A stretch of DNA of 64,000 nucleotides from Clostridia bacterium (lineage in GTDB: Bacteria > Bacillota > Clostridia > Christensenellales > CAG-138), in the NCBI GenBank assembly GCA_017524445.1, contig JAFXVP010000030.1, positions 16,131 through 80,130 on the forward strand, in the 5' to 3' direction. The position numbers and the translations under genes are program-made. Every line of letters begins with the position of its first letter. The stretch's first letter is position 1. Positions 32,183 through 39,247 of the stretch are shown here, piece after piece. The notes under the pieces were generated by a model. That model was given only the letters and a program-made list of their open reading frames with translations, ran no database searches and was not told the origin of the DNA.

Positions 32183-32322
32183 CATAAGCCTTCCCTTAGA
32201 AGGGGAGGTGGCGAGGAACGAGCCGGAAGGGTTGTCCGCGCCGTGAATTGACCTTGCGGTCATGAATTGCGACTGCGTCGCATGAATTGGCTGCGCCGTG
32301 AATTGCGGGCAAGCCCGCATCA
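32183..32322 (+). repeat. Two-hairpin element plus four-unit ATGAATTG hairpin array
   Basis: 32183-32235 holds a CCTTCCC/GGGGAGG stem, a GGC-GCC arm and GGAAGGGTTGT, as in the dnaX inserts. Then four hairpins are separated by the linker (A/G)TGAATTG: GACC-TTGC-GGTC, GCGAC-TGC-GTCGC, GGC-TGC-GCC and GCGGG-CAAG-CCCGC. Every stem is different but perfectly paired. The array ends 3 bp before the lysC ribosome site region, so it is transcribed if DUF1015 and lysC form an operon. Confidence 0.82.
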
Positions 32323-32335
32323 AAAAGGAAACCAA

Positions 32336-33649
32336 ATGCTGAAAACCGTCAAGTTCGGCGGAAGCTCCCTTGCCTCCGCCGAACAGTTCCGAAAAGTCAA
32401 AGCGATCCTTTTACGCGACGCCGCGCGGCGGTACGTGGTGGTGAGCGCGCCCGGAAAACGCTTCAAAGGAGACGACAAGATCACCGACCTCCTCTACCGC
32501 TGCCAGGCATTGCGGGCAAAGGGCGAGCCGTTCGACGCCGAGTATCAAATGATCGCGGACCGATTTGTCGGCATCCGCGACGGGCTCGGTCTCGACGTGT
32601 GCATCGAGGCGGAGCTTGACGAGATCCGCTCGCGCATCGAGGCGGGCACGACGCCGGACTTTGCCGCAAGCCGCGGCGAATACCTGAACGGCAAGCTTTT
32701 GGCCGCATACCTTGGCTTTGATTTTCTCGACGCGGCGGAGATCATCCGCTTCCGCGACGACGGTACCTTCGACGACGACGCGACAAGCATACGCGCGAGC
32801 ATTCTGACGGCGCACGAAAAAGCCGTCATTCCGGGCTTTTACGGACGCACGCGCTCCGGTGCGATCCATACGTTCTCCCGCGGAGGAAGCGACATCACCG
32901 GCGCGATCACAGCTCGGCTGAGCAACAGCGACGTTTACGAAAACTGGACCGACGTTTCCGGCTTTCTCATGACCGATCCGCGCATCGTGCCGGACGCGAA
33001 GGTGATCGAAACGGTGACGTACTCGGAACTACGCGAGCTCAGCTACATGGGCGCGACGGTGCTGCACGAGGATTCGATCTTCCCGGTCCGGAAGGCGCGC
33101 ATCCCGATCCACGTTCTGAACACGAACGATCCGGAAGCGAAGGGCACGATGATCGTGCCGGACAGCATGGCGACCGACAAGGAGCATACGCGCCCGATCA
33201 CGGGCATTGCGGGACGGCGCGGGTACACGGTCATCACGCTCACCAAAGACAATCTGCATAACGACCTCGGCTTTTCTTACCGGCTGATGGGAATCCTCGC
33301 CCGAAACGGCATCTCCGCTGAGCGCATGCCCTCCGGCATCGACACGGTCTCACTCGTCATCGACGACAAGCGGCTCACCGGAAAGATGGATCAGCTCTAC
33401 CACGACATCATGATCGAGTGTTCGCCGGACACGGTCGAGATCGCAAGCTGCATCGCGCTGATCGCCTCGGTCGGCATCGGCATGGTGCGCAATCCCGGCG
33501 TCGCCGCAAAGCTGTTCAAATCCCTTTCCGACGCGGACGTCAACACGCGCCTGATCGATCAGGACAGCAACGAAATGAACATCATCATCGGCGTCGAGCA
33601 GCGCGACTTCGAGCGCGCGATCGAAGCGATCTACCGGGCGTTTGCGTAA
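32336..33649 (+). CDS. lysC: Aspartate kinase
   Basis: The protein has 437 residues, the class with a single catalytic domain and two C-terminal ACT domains (about 300-437). KTVKFGGSSLA (3-13) is the ATP-binding signature, and FSRGGSDITGAI is the second kinase motif. The enzyme makes aspartyl phosphate, the first step to lysine, threonine, methionine and, in spore formers, dipicolinate; the ACT domains bind feedback inhibitors. The start at 32336 follows AAAAAGGAAACCA. Upstream in-frame codons lie in the hairpin array and are rejected. No lysine riboswitch is seen. Confidence 0.94.
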   Translation: MLKTVKFGGSSLASAEQFRKVKAILLRDAARRYVVVSAPGKRFKGDDKITDLLYRCQALRAKGEPFDAEYQMIADRFVGIRDGLGLDVCIEAELDEIRSRIEAGTTPDFAASRGEYLNGKLLAAYLGFDFLDAAEIIRFRDDGTFDDDATSIRASILTAHEKAVIPGFYGRTRSGAIHTFSRGGSDITGAITARLSNSDVYENWTDVSGFLMTDPRIVPDAKVIETVTYSELRELSYMGATVLHEDSIFPVRKARIPIHVLNTNDPEAKGTMIVPDSMATDKEHTRPITGIAGRRGYTVITLTKDNLHNDLGFSYRLMGILARNGISAERMPSGIDTVSLVIDDKRLTGKMDQLYHDIMIECSPDTVEIASCIALIASVGIGMVRNPGVAAKLFKSLSDADVNTRLIDQDSNEMNIIIGVEQRDFERAIEAIYRAFA

Positions 33650-33862
33650 AAGGCGGGCTGACAGAAGGGCCGTCCCTTAACACGTCTCTTTGACACGCGA
33701 AAAACAGAAAAAACCCAAATATTATAAAAACCATGTAACATTTCGGCGCGCTCAAATGTCTATATATCGGAGGGCGTGGAAAAACATATCAATAGAATCA
33801 TCCCTTTGATAACGTCCTTTTGACAATACGATAAAATATGCGCGAACAGGGAGGTTTTTCAA

Positions 33863-34354
33863 ATGAAGAAGAGATTCATAGCCATTGCATGTATACTGCT
33901 TTTCATCACTTTTTCTTTGATGCGTTCAGAAATCACACCGGTTCCTGCGCTCTATATAAACGGGAAAAAGACCGCAATAAAAGATTTGGTTATTGAAGAA
34001 GACTATGTGATTCTGCCGCTTTATAAGATTCTGGATTCTGTCGGGAAATTAACCCATGCTGATTATAATTCCTATTATGCAACGTGCATATCAGTAAACG
34101 GAGCGCGATACGTTATCAATTTTGCAGGACGCGTGTTAAAAACGGAAGAAGATTTCATTAACAAGACAGACACGCGTGGACTTTTGCCGGTATTCAACAA
34201 TGAAAATGGACCGGATACAAATCGATGGTATGATAAAGAGGTGGATATCGGGAATCAGGTTTTTATCAAGCTCATGCAAGATATGGGAATGAATGCATCT
34301 GTAGAGTGGGATTATAAAAAACAAACGGTATATATCCGGACAGATATTTCCTAA
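33863..34354 (+). CDS. Exported protein with stalk-like (copper amine oxidase N-type) domain
   Basis: The protein has 163 residues. A signal-anchor or signal peptide (about 5-22) is followed by a domain that opens PALYINGKKT and includes YVILPLYKILDSVG, then ends VEWDYKKQTVYIRTD. This pattern matches the beta-rich stalk domains related to the copper amine oxidase N-terminal family; no metal site is apparent. GGGAGG precedes the start. The gene is markedly AT-richer than the surrounding genome and may have been acquired. Confidence 0.7.
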   Translation: MKKRFIAIACILLFITFSLMRSEITPVPALYINGKKTAIKDLVIEEDYVILPLYKILDSVGKLTHADYNSYYATCISVNGARYVINFAGRVLKTEEDFINKTDTRGLLPVFNNENGPDTNRWYDKEVDIGNQVFIKLMQDMGMNASVEWDYKKQTVYIRTDIS

Positions 34355-34423
34355 AGGTTGTCAAGGCGGAAATGGAGATTATAGAAAGGTGTCAGATTTC
34401 TTCTTGAATTGGGAGGATGTTTT

Positions 34424-34933
34424 ATGAAACGAATCAAAAAAAGATGGATTCTTTTAGGCATACTTTGTTTCTTCATTGTTGCATTTTGCATCAATATGTT
34501 TGTCCTGAAAGTTGTCCTTGCACAACCCAAAACCGCGTTCAAAAGTTGCTTTGGCTTTTCGCTGCCGGAAGGGGCTGAAGTTATAACATGTAAAGTGAAA
34601 AGATCATTCTACGTCGGTCGACCAAACTATGCTTTTGAGATTAAGCTGACTGAAAAGCAATATGAGGAAATGAAAAACGGTCTTGAACAATATGCAGAGA
34701 AGAATGAATCGACATGGTCCAAACCGTTAGAGGATGAATTTTTCTCAATATTTACATGGGTATGGCGCGAGGATGGGATTGATTGGAAGGAAACGAATCC
34801 AAAGGAAATCGTTTTTTATGCTGAATCTGGACACTCCATCGGATATGACCTTTCAAAAAACATACACCTTACAACTGTAATGATAACAAAACAAGCCACG
34901 GATTCTTATCGGATGTATGTGATTACTTCATGA
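34424..34933 (+). CDS. Uncharacterised membrane-anchored protein
   Basis: The protein has 169 residues. One N-terminal membrane segment (about 8-28) is preceded by KRIKKR, placing the remaining 140 residues outside. They form a mixed alpha/beta domain with no family I recognise. The ATG at 34424 is preferred over the one at 34409 because GGGAGG overlaps the latter. It is AT-rich like the preceding gene 69 bp upstream, and the two may have arrived together. Confidence 0.65.
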   Translation: MKRIKKRWILLGILCFFIVAFCINMFVLKVVLAQPKTAFKSCFGFSLPEGAEVITCKVKRSFYVGRPNYAFEIKLTEKQYEEMKNGLEQYAEKNESTWSKPLEDEFFSIFTWVWREDGIDWKETNPKEIVFYAESGHSIGYDLSKNIHLTTVMITKQATDSYRMYVITS

Positions 34934-35342
34934 GGAAGTGTCATGAGGGAGTGTCAAGGGGACGGTTAGCGTGGGATGAATTCGATATTTCGTCCGCATT
35001 CCGTATATGTGTCCGCTCGCCGGAGCATGGTTGTTCTCTTGACAACCATACTCCGCGTGTGCAGTAAAAGAAAACAAAAAACACAGAGATAAGAATACCC
35101 CCGAAAACGCAGTGTTTTCGGGGGATGGCGTCCTCAGCGCGTTACGGCGCTGCTTTGGATTTGAAGGACAGGGAAGCATGGCGACGCGCGGGAAGCGTGC
35201 GACGGCACCTCTGTAACGAAACGAAGTGAAGTGGACGCCGGCGACACGGCTTCGCCGCCTGTACAAACGCGCGGCGTTCTGCTTGGGAGTCCCGCTGTTG
35301 CTGCCGGGACATTTTAACAGTCCCTTTCGCTTTACACGAAAA
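34934..35342. repeat. Intergenic repeats (TGTCAAGGGGACGG and GATGGCGACGCGCG families)
   Basis: 34952-34970 has GTGTCAAGGGGACGGTT and 35034-35042 TCTCTTGACAA, the two halves of a palindromic repeat also found at 36.8 kb. A CCCCCGAAAAC/GTTTTCGGGGG hairpin is at 35097-35123. From about 35165 to 35260 the core CATGGCGACGCGCGGGAAG, CGACGGCACC and CTGTAACGAA occurs, as near 53.2 kb. No gene is visible. Confidence 0.7.
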
Positions 35343-35894
35343 TTATTTGCCGGTGCTGTTTCCGAGCAGCAAAGTGTTCAGCGACTCGCTGAGAGAGTGA
35401 TCCCAGCCTTCTGCCGTATCGCAGATCGAAACGAAGAGCTTATCATTGCCGCCGATCACATTGCTGAGCCTGTTGCCGAACATCTCGGGACCCTTATCCG
35501 CGTCGAGACCGTTCAGGATCTGCATATCGTAGGTGTATTCCTTGCCGTCCTTCTTTGCGTAGACAATATAGGCATAAACGGATTTTTCCGGATCGCCTTC
35601 ACCCTCGAACGCGACAACACTGTTCGCGGTAAACGGCACAGCCTTGTTTGCTTCCTTGCCGTCGACCGTGACCTTAAAACCCTTGATTGAATCCGTCACG
35701 TGCAGGTCGAAGTAGATTTCGCCGTCCTTCACAAAGGACAGTTTGTCGACGAACTTCGTATCCTCCTGAACGGCGGCAGCGTTTCCGCTTCCGTTCGGAT
35801 CAATGGGTTCTACGCGCGTTTCTTCGATCTTCGTGCAAGCAAAGACTGAAAGGGACATCACGATGACGAGTAACAATACAACCGGTTTCTTCAT
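35343..35894 (-). CDS. Putative lipoprotein
   Basis: The protein has 183 residues. The lipobox SVFAC predicts lipidation at C20. A short linker precedes a beta-rich domain (about 45-130) with repeated DGK/DGE turns, followed by a more helical end. No family is recognised. A GGAGAAAGAACAA ribosome site is present. It lies 44 bp after the YugP-like gene on the same strand and probably shares its promoter. Confidence 0.72.
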   Translation of the reverse strand: MKKPVVLLLVIVMSLSVFACTKIEETRVEPIDPNGSGNAAAVQEDTKFVDKLSFVKDGEIYFDLHVTDSIKGFKVTVDGKEANKAVPFTANSVVAFEGEGDPEKSVYAYIVYAKKDGKEYTYDMQILNGLDADKGPEMFGNRLSNVIGGNDKLFVSICDTAEGWDHSLSESLNTLLLGNSTGK

Positions 35895-35938
35895 TTGTTC
35901 TTTCTCCTTCTGTTTACTGCTTTTATATTACTGCATCC

Positions 35939-36742
35939 TCAGCTCTTTGAGCCGCCGCGCACCTTTATCAGAATCTCCAGTACCCACTGGATGACGCGCA
36001 GGACTTCAAGAATGAAGTCGCAGATATACGAAATGATGTATGTGTCGAACACCTTCTTCATGACCGCCATTTCGGACTCGTTCGCGAGACCGTATTCGCG
36101 GATCATTTCAAGCGCAAGCTCGTTCGCCTTCTTTTCGACCGGGATGTTCAGCATCGTCACGATGAAGCCGGCAATCAGCAGCAGACCGCCGAGCGCCATG
36201 CCGATCATTGTAAACACGCCGCTCGTTTTCATCAGGAACAGATCGATCACAACGCTGAGCAGGATCACCGGGAGGAACAGGAACGGTCCGAAAATTCCGA
36301 TTACAGATAGGCGGTTGCGCAGAAGCGTTGCTCTGTCGCCCTGTTCGCACAGCTTTGCAAGACCCGCCTTCTGCACGGCGAGCGCCGTTGCAGTAACGGA
36401 CTTCTTATCGTCAATCTTGAAGAGAATGCTGCGCAGATAGATCGTCTTGGTAAAGACGTTGTAATAATTTCCGAACAGCACGCCGCGGATGACGCCCGCC
36501 TTCTTGACCTTGATGTGCGTGAGCCCGTCCCTGTCAAGCACGAACCGCGCTGCTTCCGCGCCGGTCATGTGAGAAGAGATCGGCATCTTGTTTGCTTTCC
36601 AGTAGCGAACCGCGATGAGAATCTTCATTACGAGAGCAACGATCGCCATGATAACGACGAGCAACGATACGACCAAATACGCGATCGAAAGCGCGTCGTG
36701 ATTCATTACGCCTTCCAAAATTTCCCTTCCGACTTCTTCCAT
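35939..36742 (-). CDS. YugP-like membrane protein lacking the HExxH metallopeptidase motif
   Basis: The protein has 267 residues. Membrane segments are at about 18-42, 145-165, 175-195 and near the C-terminus. SHMTGAEAARFVLDRDGL matches the start of the Zn_peptidase_2 (YugP) domain, and IPVEKKANELALEMI matches its later conserved block. Where YugP proteins carry HEVGHAIQ, this protein has VQKAGLAK, and the DHYD-type block is also altered, so zinc binding and proteolysis are unlikely. It may be a regulatory pseudo-enzyme. It is followed by a lipoprotein gene. Confidence 0.72.
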   Translation of the reverse strand: MEEVGREILEGVMNHDALSIAYLVVSLLVVIMAIVALVMKILIAVRYWKANKMPISSHMTGAEAARFVLDRDGLTHIKVKKAGVIRGVLFGNYYNVFTKTIYLRSILFKIDDKKSVTATALAVQKAGLAKLCEQGDRATLLRNRLSVIGIFGPFLFLPVILLSVVIDLFLMKTSGVFTMIGMALGGLLLIAGFIVTMLNIPVEKKANELALEMIREYGLANESEMAVMKKVFDTYIISYICDFILEVLRVIQWVLEILIKVRGGSKS

Positions 36743-36773
36743 AGTTTTCTCCCTTTACTTCGATTAATTTTAT

Positions 36774-36802
36774 AGTATAGCATATATACACCTGAATTAC
36801 AA
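36774..36802 (-). promoter_or_regulatory. Sigma-A-type promoter of the YugP-like gene
   Basis: On the minus strand, TTGTAA (36802-36797), 17 bp and TATACT (36779-36774), about 30 bp before the start. Confidence 0.75.
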
Positions 36803-36824
36803 GGAATGCGGACACTTTTCTTTA

Positions 36825-36884
36825 GGTTGTCAAGGGGACGAGGTTGTCAAGGGGAGGTTGTCAAGGGGACGGTTCTCTTGACAC
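36825..36884 (+). repeat. Tandem TTGTCAAGGGGA repeat ending in a palindrome
   Basis: Three units GGTTGTCAAGGGGA occur at 36825, 36842 and 36856. The last extends as ACGGTTCTCTTGACA, so TGTCAAG and CTTGACA form a stem. The same palindrome, more degenerate, occurs at 33.66, 34.95 and 35.03 kb. It resembles REP-like palindromes but no RAYT transposase gene is in the window. Confidence 0.75.
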
Positions 36885-36909
36885 ATGAAAATGAATTATG
36901 GCAAAGCAA

Positions 36910-36941
36910 AACAGCCGGACCGCGATCGCGGTCCGGCTGTT
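36910..36941 (-). terminator. Perfect 32-bp palindrome, probable terminator
   Basis: A 16-bp uninterrupted inverted repeat centred on CGATCG. On the minus strand it lies 10 bp after the lipoprotein stop and is followed by TTTGC TTTGC. The plus side has GGTTTTT. Confidence 0.75.
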
Positions 36942-36951
36942 GGTTTTTGGG

Positions 36952-37998
36952 TTATCCGAGCATCCACAGCGCGCGCTGATCGCGGTCGGTCGTGAACACG
37001 ATCGCGCCGTCTTCGTTTACGGCAATGTACCGATCGCCGCAGCGGATCGACATGACGTCAAAGCGACCGCCGTCCCGGATGAGCTCCTCCGTTTCGATCA
37101 CAAGCTCGCCCGCCTTGAACGGATCGTGCGTGGACTTCGGCGCATCTGCGTCCGAAGCGTCGATATAGAGCTCATTGAACGACAGGCGGCCCATGGTATA
37201 GGAAGGACGCGCAAACGGATCGTCCTTCTTCGTACCGAGGAAAAAGGCGTCCTCCGACGCGGTCAGATAAAACTCGCTGTCCCATGACCCGTTGAACAGC
37301 CCCAGAGGGATATCCATCCAGCCGGGCGTGACGCTTCTGACGCTGTCGCCGTCCCTGCCGTAAATGAAATCCATGACCAGGGCATAGCCGAATTCGTCGC
37401 CGAATTCAACGGAATAATGCGCCGTCCGCGCCTGTTCCGTCATCGTGATCACCGCCATATCGCCGTTCCACGTCAGCACGAAATCGTTCTGCTGATCCAC
37501 CGGGACCTTCAGCTCGCCGTCCGTCTCGTTTTCCACAAAAACGGACAGATCGGAAAAGCCGGGCCAGTCCGGGAAGGCGATTGTCATATGCGTGCTGTCG
37601 ATGATGTCAAAATCCGGCGAACCGTCGACGTCGGTGCTGTTCCAGCAGAGATTGTCGTATACGATGCGCCGCTTTCCCGCGGGATCCGCATCTTGCGCGT
37701 TCGCTTCGCTTCTGTACGCTGCCCAGTCAAAAACCGGTTCGGACGCGGGCGCCTGCGCTTCCGGCTCGGGTTCCGGCTCTGTCTGTTCGGGTTCCGGCGC
37801 GACCGGTTCGGGCGCGGGTTTTTGCGCCTCCGGCTCGGGCGCGGGCGCTTCCGGCCCGGATACTTCGGTGATCGAAACTTGCTCGGTATCCGCTTTGTTC
37901 GGCGTCTTCTCTTCCGGCGCAACGACGGTGATCTGCACACAGGCAAACAGGCCGCACAGCAACGCGGCGGCCGGCAAAATGATCCATTTCTTTTTCAT
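36952..37998 (-). CDS. Putative lipoprotein with proline/glutamate-rich linker
   Basis: The protein has 348 residues. The lipobox GLFAC predicts lipidation at C20. A linker of about 60 residues rich in E, P and A (EPEAQKPAPEP and similar) leads to an extracellular beta-rich domain of about 250 residues, which I do not recognise. The ATG at 37998 is preceded by GGGGGGGAACC; an upstream in-frame start has none. It is monocistronic between a terminator and a promoter with four phased GTTAT boxes, which suggests regulation by a response regulator. Confidence 0.72.
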   Translation of the reverse strand: MKKKWIILPAAALLCGLFACVQITVVAPEEKTPNKADTEQVSITEVSGPEAPAPEPEAQKPAPEPVAPEPEQTEPEPEPEAQAPASEPVFDWAAYRSEANAQDADPAGKRRIVYDNLCWNSTDVDGSPDFDIIDSTHMTIAFPDWPGFSDLSVFVENETDGELKVPVDQQNDFVLTWNGDMAVITMTEQARTAHYSVEFGDEFGYALVMDFIYGRDGDSVRSVTPGWMDIPLGLFNGSWDSEFYLTASEDAFFLGTKKDDPFARPSYTMGRLSFNELYIDASDADAPKSTHDPFKAGELVIETEELIRDGGRFDVMSIRCGDRYIAVNEDGAIVFTTDRDQRALWMLG

Positions 37999-38023
37999 GA
38001 TGGTTCCCCCCCGTTTTTTCTGC

Positions 38024-38080
38024 ATTATACCGGCGGGATGTGTTATTTTTGCGTTATAGATGCGTTATTTTTGCGTTATA
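38024..38080 (-). promoter_or_regulatory. Lipoprotein promoter with four GTTAT boxes phased at 11 bp
   Basis: The minus strand has TATAAT (38029-38024) but no good -35 box. Over and upstream of the -35 position, GTTAT (plus-strand reading) occurs at 38042, 38053, 38064 and 38075, exactly 11 bp apart; 17-bp blocks repeat at 22-bp intervals. Direct repeats with 11-bp phasing are typical of OmpR/PhoB-family response-regulator sites. A weak -35 overlapped by such boxes suggests activation. Confidence 0.68.
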
Positions 38081-38218
38081 AGTGTAAAGAAATCATGTAC
38101 TCCGGAAAAGCGCAAAAAACCTCCCGTGTGCCGGAAGGATAAGGAGTTTACAGTTATGAGTTCGCCTGTGGCGAACGTTATGATATGATTGCCTTGCCTG
38201 CAAACTTGCCGCAGGCAA

Positions 38219-39055
38219 TCATAACTGCTTCAGTTCCGGGATCCGTTCAATCAGCGCGGCGATCGCGTCGTCGTCGTTCGACGGAAGCACGACGTCGGCA
38301 AGCTTCAGCGCGTCCGGATGCCCGTTCTCGGGAACCGCGGCGACGTCCGCGGCGGCAAGCATTTCGAGGTCGTTGTTGTAATCCCCGACGCCGATCATGG
38401 TGCGGCCTCTGAACTTTGGAAGCGTCCGGCACATGTTCAGCGCGGAGCCCTTGTTGACGCCTTTCGGAAGCAGCTCCAGATAATAGGACCCGGGAACGAT
38501 ATCCGTTGAGGCAAACACGCGGTCAAACCGCCCGGAAAGCCCCTGCTCCTCGATCCACCGGTCCACCCGGTGCATCTGCTCCGGCACGCCGAACAGAAGC
38601 GCCTTGAACCACGGATACGCCTCCGCCTCTTCGATCGAAACGAACCGGCTCGTCTGATGCAGCTTCCAGAACGGGATGTTCAGCGTTTCCTTCGGCGAGA
38701 CGTACAGGATCCCGTCCGGGATATAGACCTGCAGGTCTACGGTCGGCATCTCCCTCTGCGCATAGCGCAGCACCATGGCGATCGCGTCCCGGTCCGCGAA
38801 CTGCGTAAACAGAAAGCGGTCGCTTTCCCGGTCGTACACGCCGGCGCCGTTCAGAACGATGCTCGGCGCGTTGAAGGCGACGCCTTCAAGATACTGCATC
38901 ATGTTGGAAGGGCAGCGCCCGGTCGAGATCGCAAACAGCCCGCCTTCCTTTGTATATGCTTCTATCGCCCGCCTGTTTCTTTGGCTGACGTTTCCCAGAT
39001 GATCGAACAGCGTCCCGTCCAGATCGCAGAAGATTGCCGTTTCGTTCCAACGCAT
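38219..39055 (-). CDS. Cof-type HAD-superfamily phosphatase
   Basis: The protein has 278 residues. Motif I is FCDLDGTLFDH with two catalytic aspartates, motif II includes FAISTGRCPS, and the C-terminal motif GVGDYNNDLEMLAAADV holds the metal-binding aspartates. The type IIB cap lies between. Such enzymes dephosphorylate sugar phosphates, nucleotides or FMN; the substrate is unknown. A GGGGGACG ribosome site and its own promoter are present. It is divergent from the ABC importer, so a functional link is possible but not shown. Confidence 0.92.
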   Translation of the reverse strand: MRWNETAIFCDLDGTLFDHLGNVSQRNRRAIEAYTKEGGLFAISTGRCPSNMMQYLEGVAFNAPSIVLNGAGVYDRESDRFLFTQFADRDAIAMVLRYAQREMPTVDLQVYIPDGILYVSPKETLNIPFWKLHQTSRFVSIEEAEAYPWFKALLFGVPEQMHRVDRWIEEQGLSGRFDRVFASTDIVPGSYYLELLPKGVNKGSALNMCRTLPKFRGRTMIGVGDYNNDLEMLAAADVAAVPENGHPDALKLADVVLPSNDDDAIAALIERIPELKQL

Positions 39056-39084
39056 CCTGTCGTCCCCCTTTTTTCGATAAACTG

Positions 39085-39113
39085 ATTATACCACATCACC
39101 GCGCAGGTATCAA
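39085..39113 (-). promoter_or_regulatory. Sigma-A-type promoter of the HAD phosphatase
   Basis: On the minus strand, TTGATA (39113-39108), 17 bp and TATAAT (39090-39085), 30 bp before the start. Confidence 0.8.
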
Positions 39114-39161
39114 TTTGATCGTTCAAATCCTGTAAAACTTGCCGGTTCCGGAAAAAAAGAT

Positions 39162-39190
39162 TTGTCATTCCGTCGGGTACATGCTATAAT
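39162..39190 (+). promoter_or_regulatory. Sigma-A-type promoter of the ABC importer operon
   Basis: TTGTCA (39162-39167), 17 bp, TATAAT (39185-39190), followed by a leader of about 50 bases and TCAGGAGGAAAAAC before the start. Confidence 0.85.
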
Positions 39191-39247
39191 ACATGTCGCA
39201 GACCGAAAAACACGATCTGCAAATGCAATTTTTTCAGGAGGAAAAAC

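Noticed and set aside
32170..32335. Lysine riboswitch before aspartate kinase
   Set aside because: The region is fully explained by the hairpin array and no lysine-box junction elements are present.
38190..38222. Terminator after the HAD phosphatase gene
   Set aside because: TTGCCTGC/GCAGGCAA can pair, but no T run follows on the minus strand, so it was not listed.
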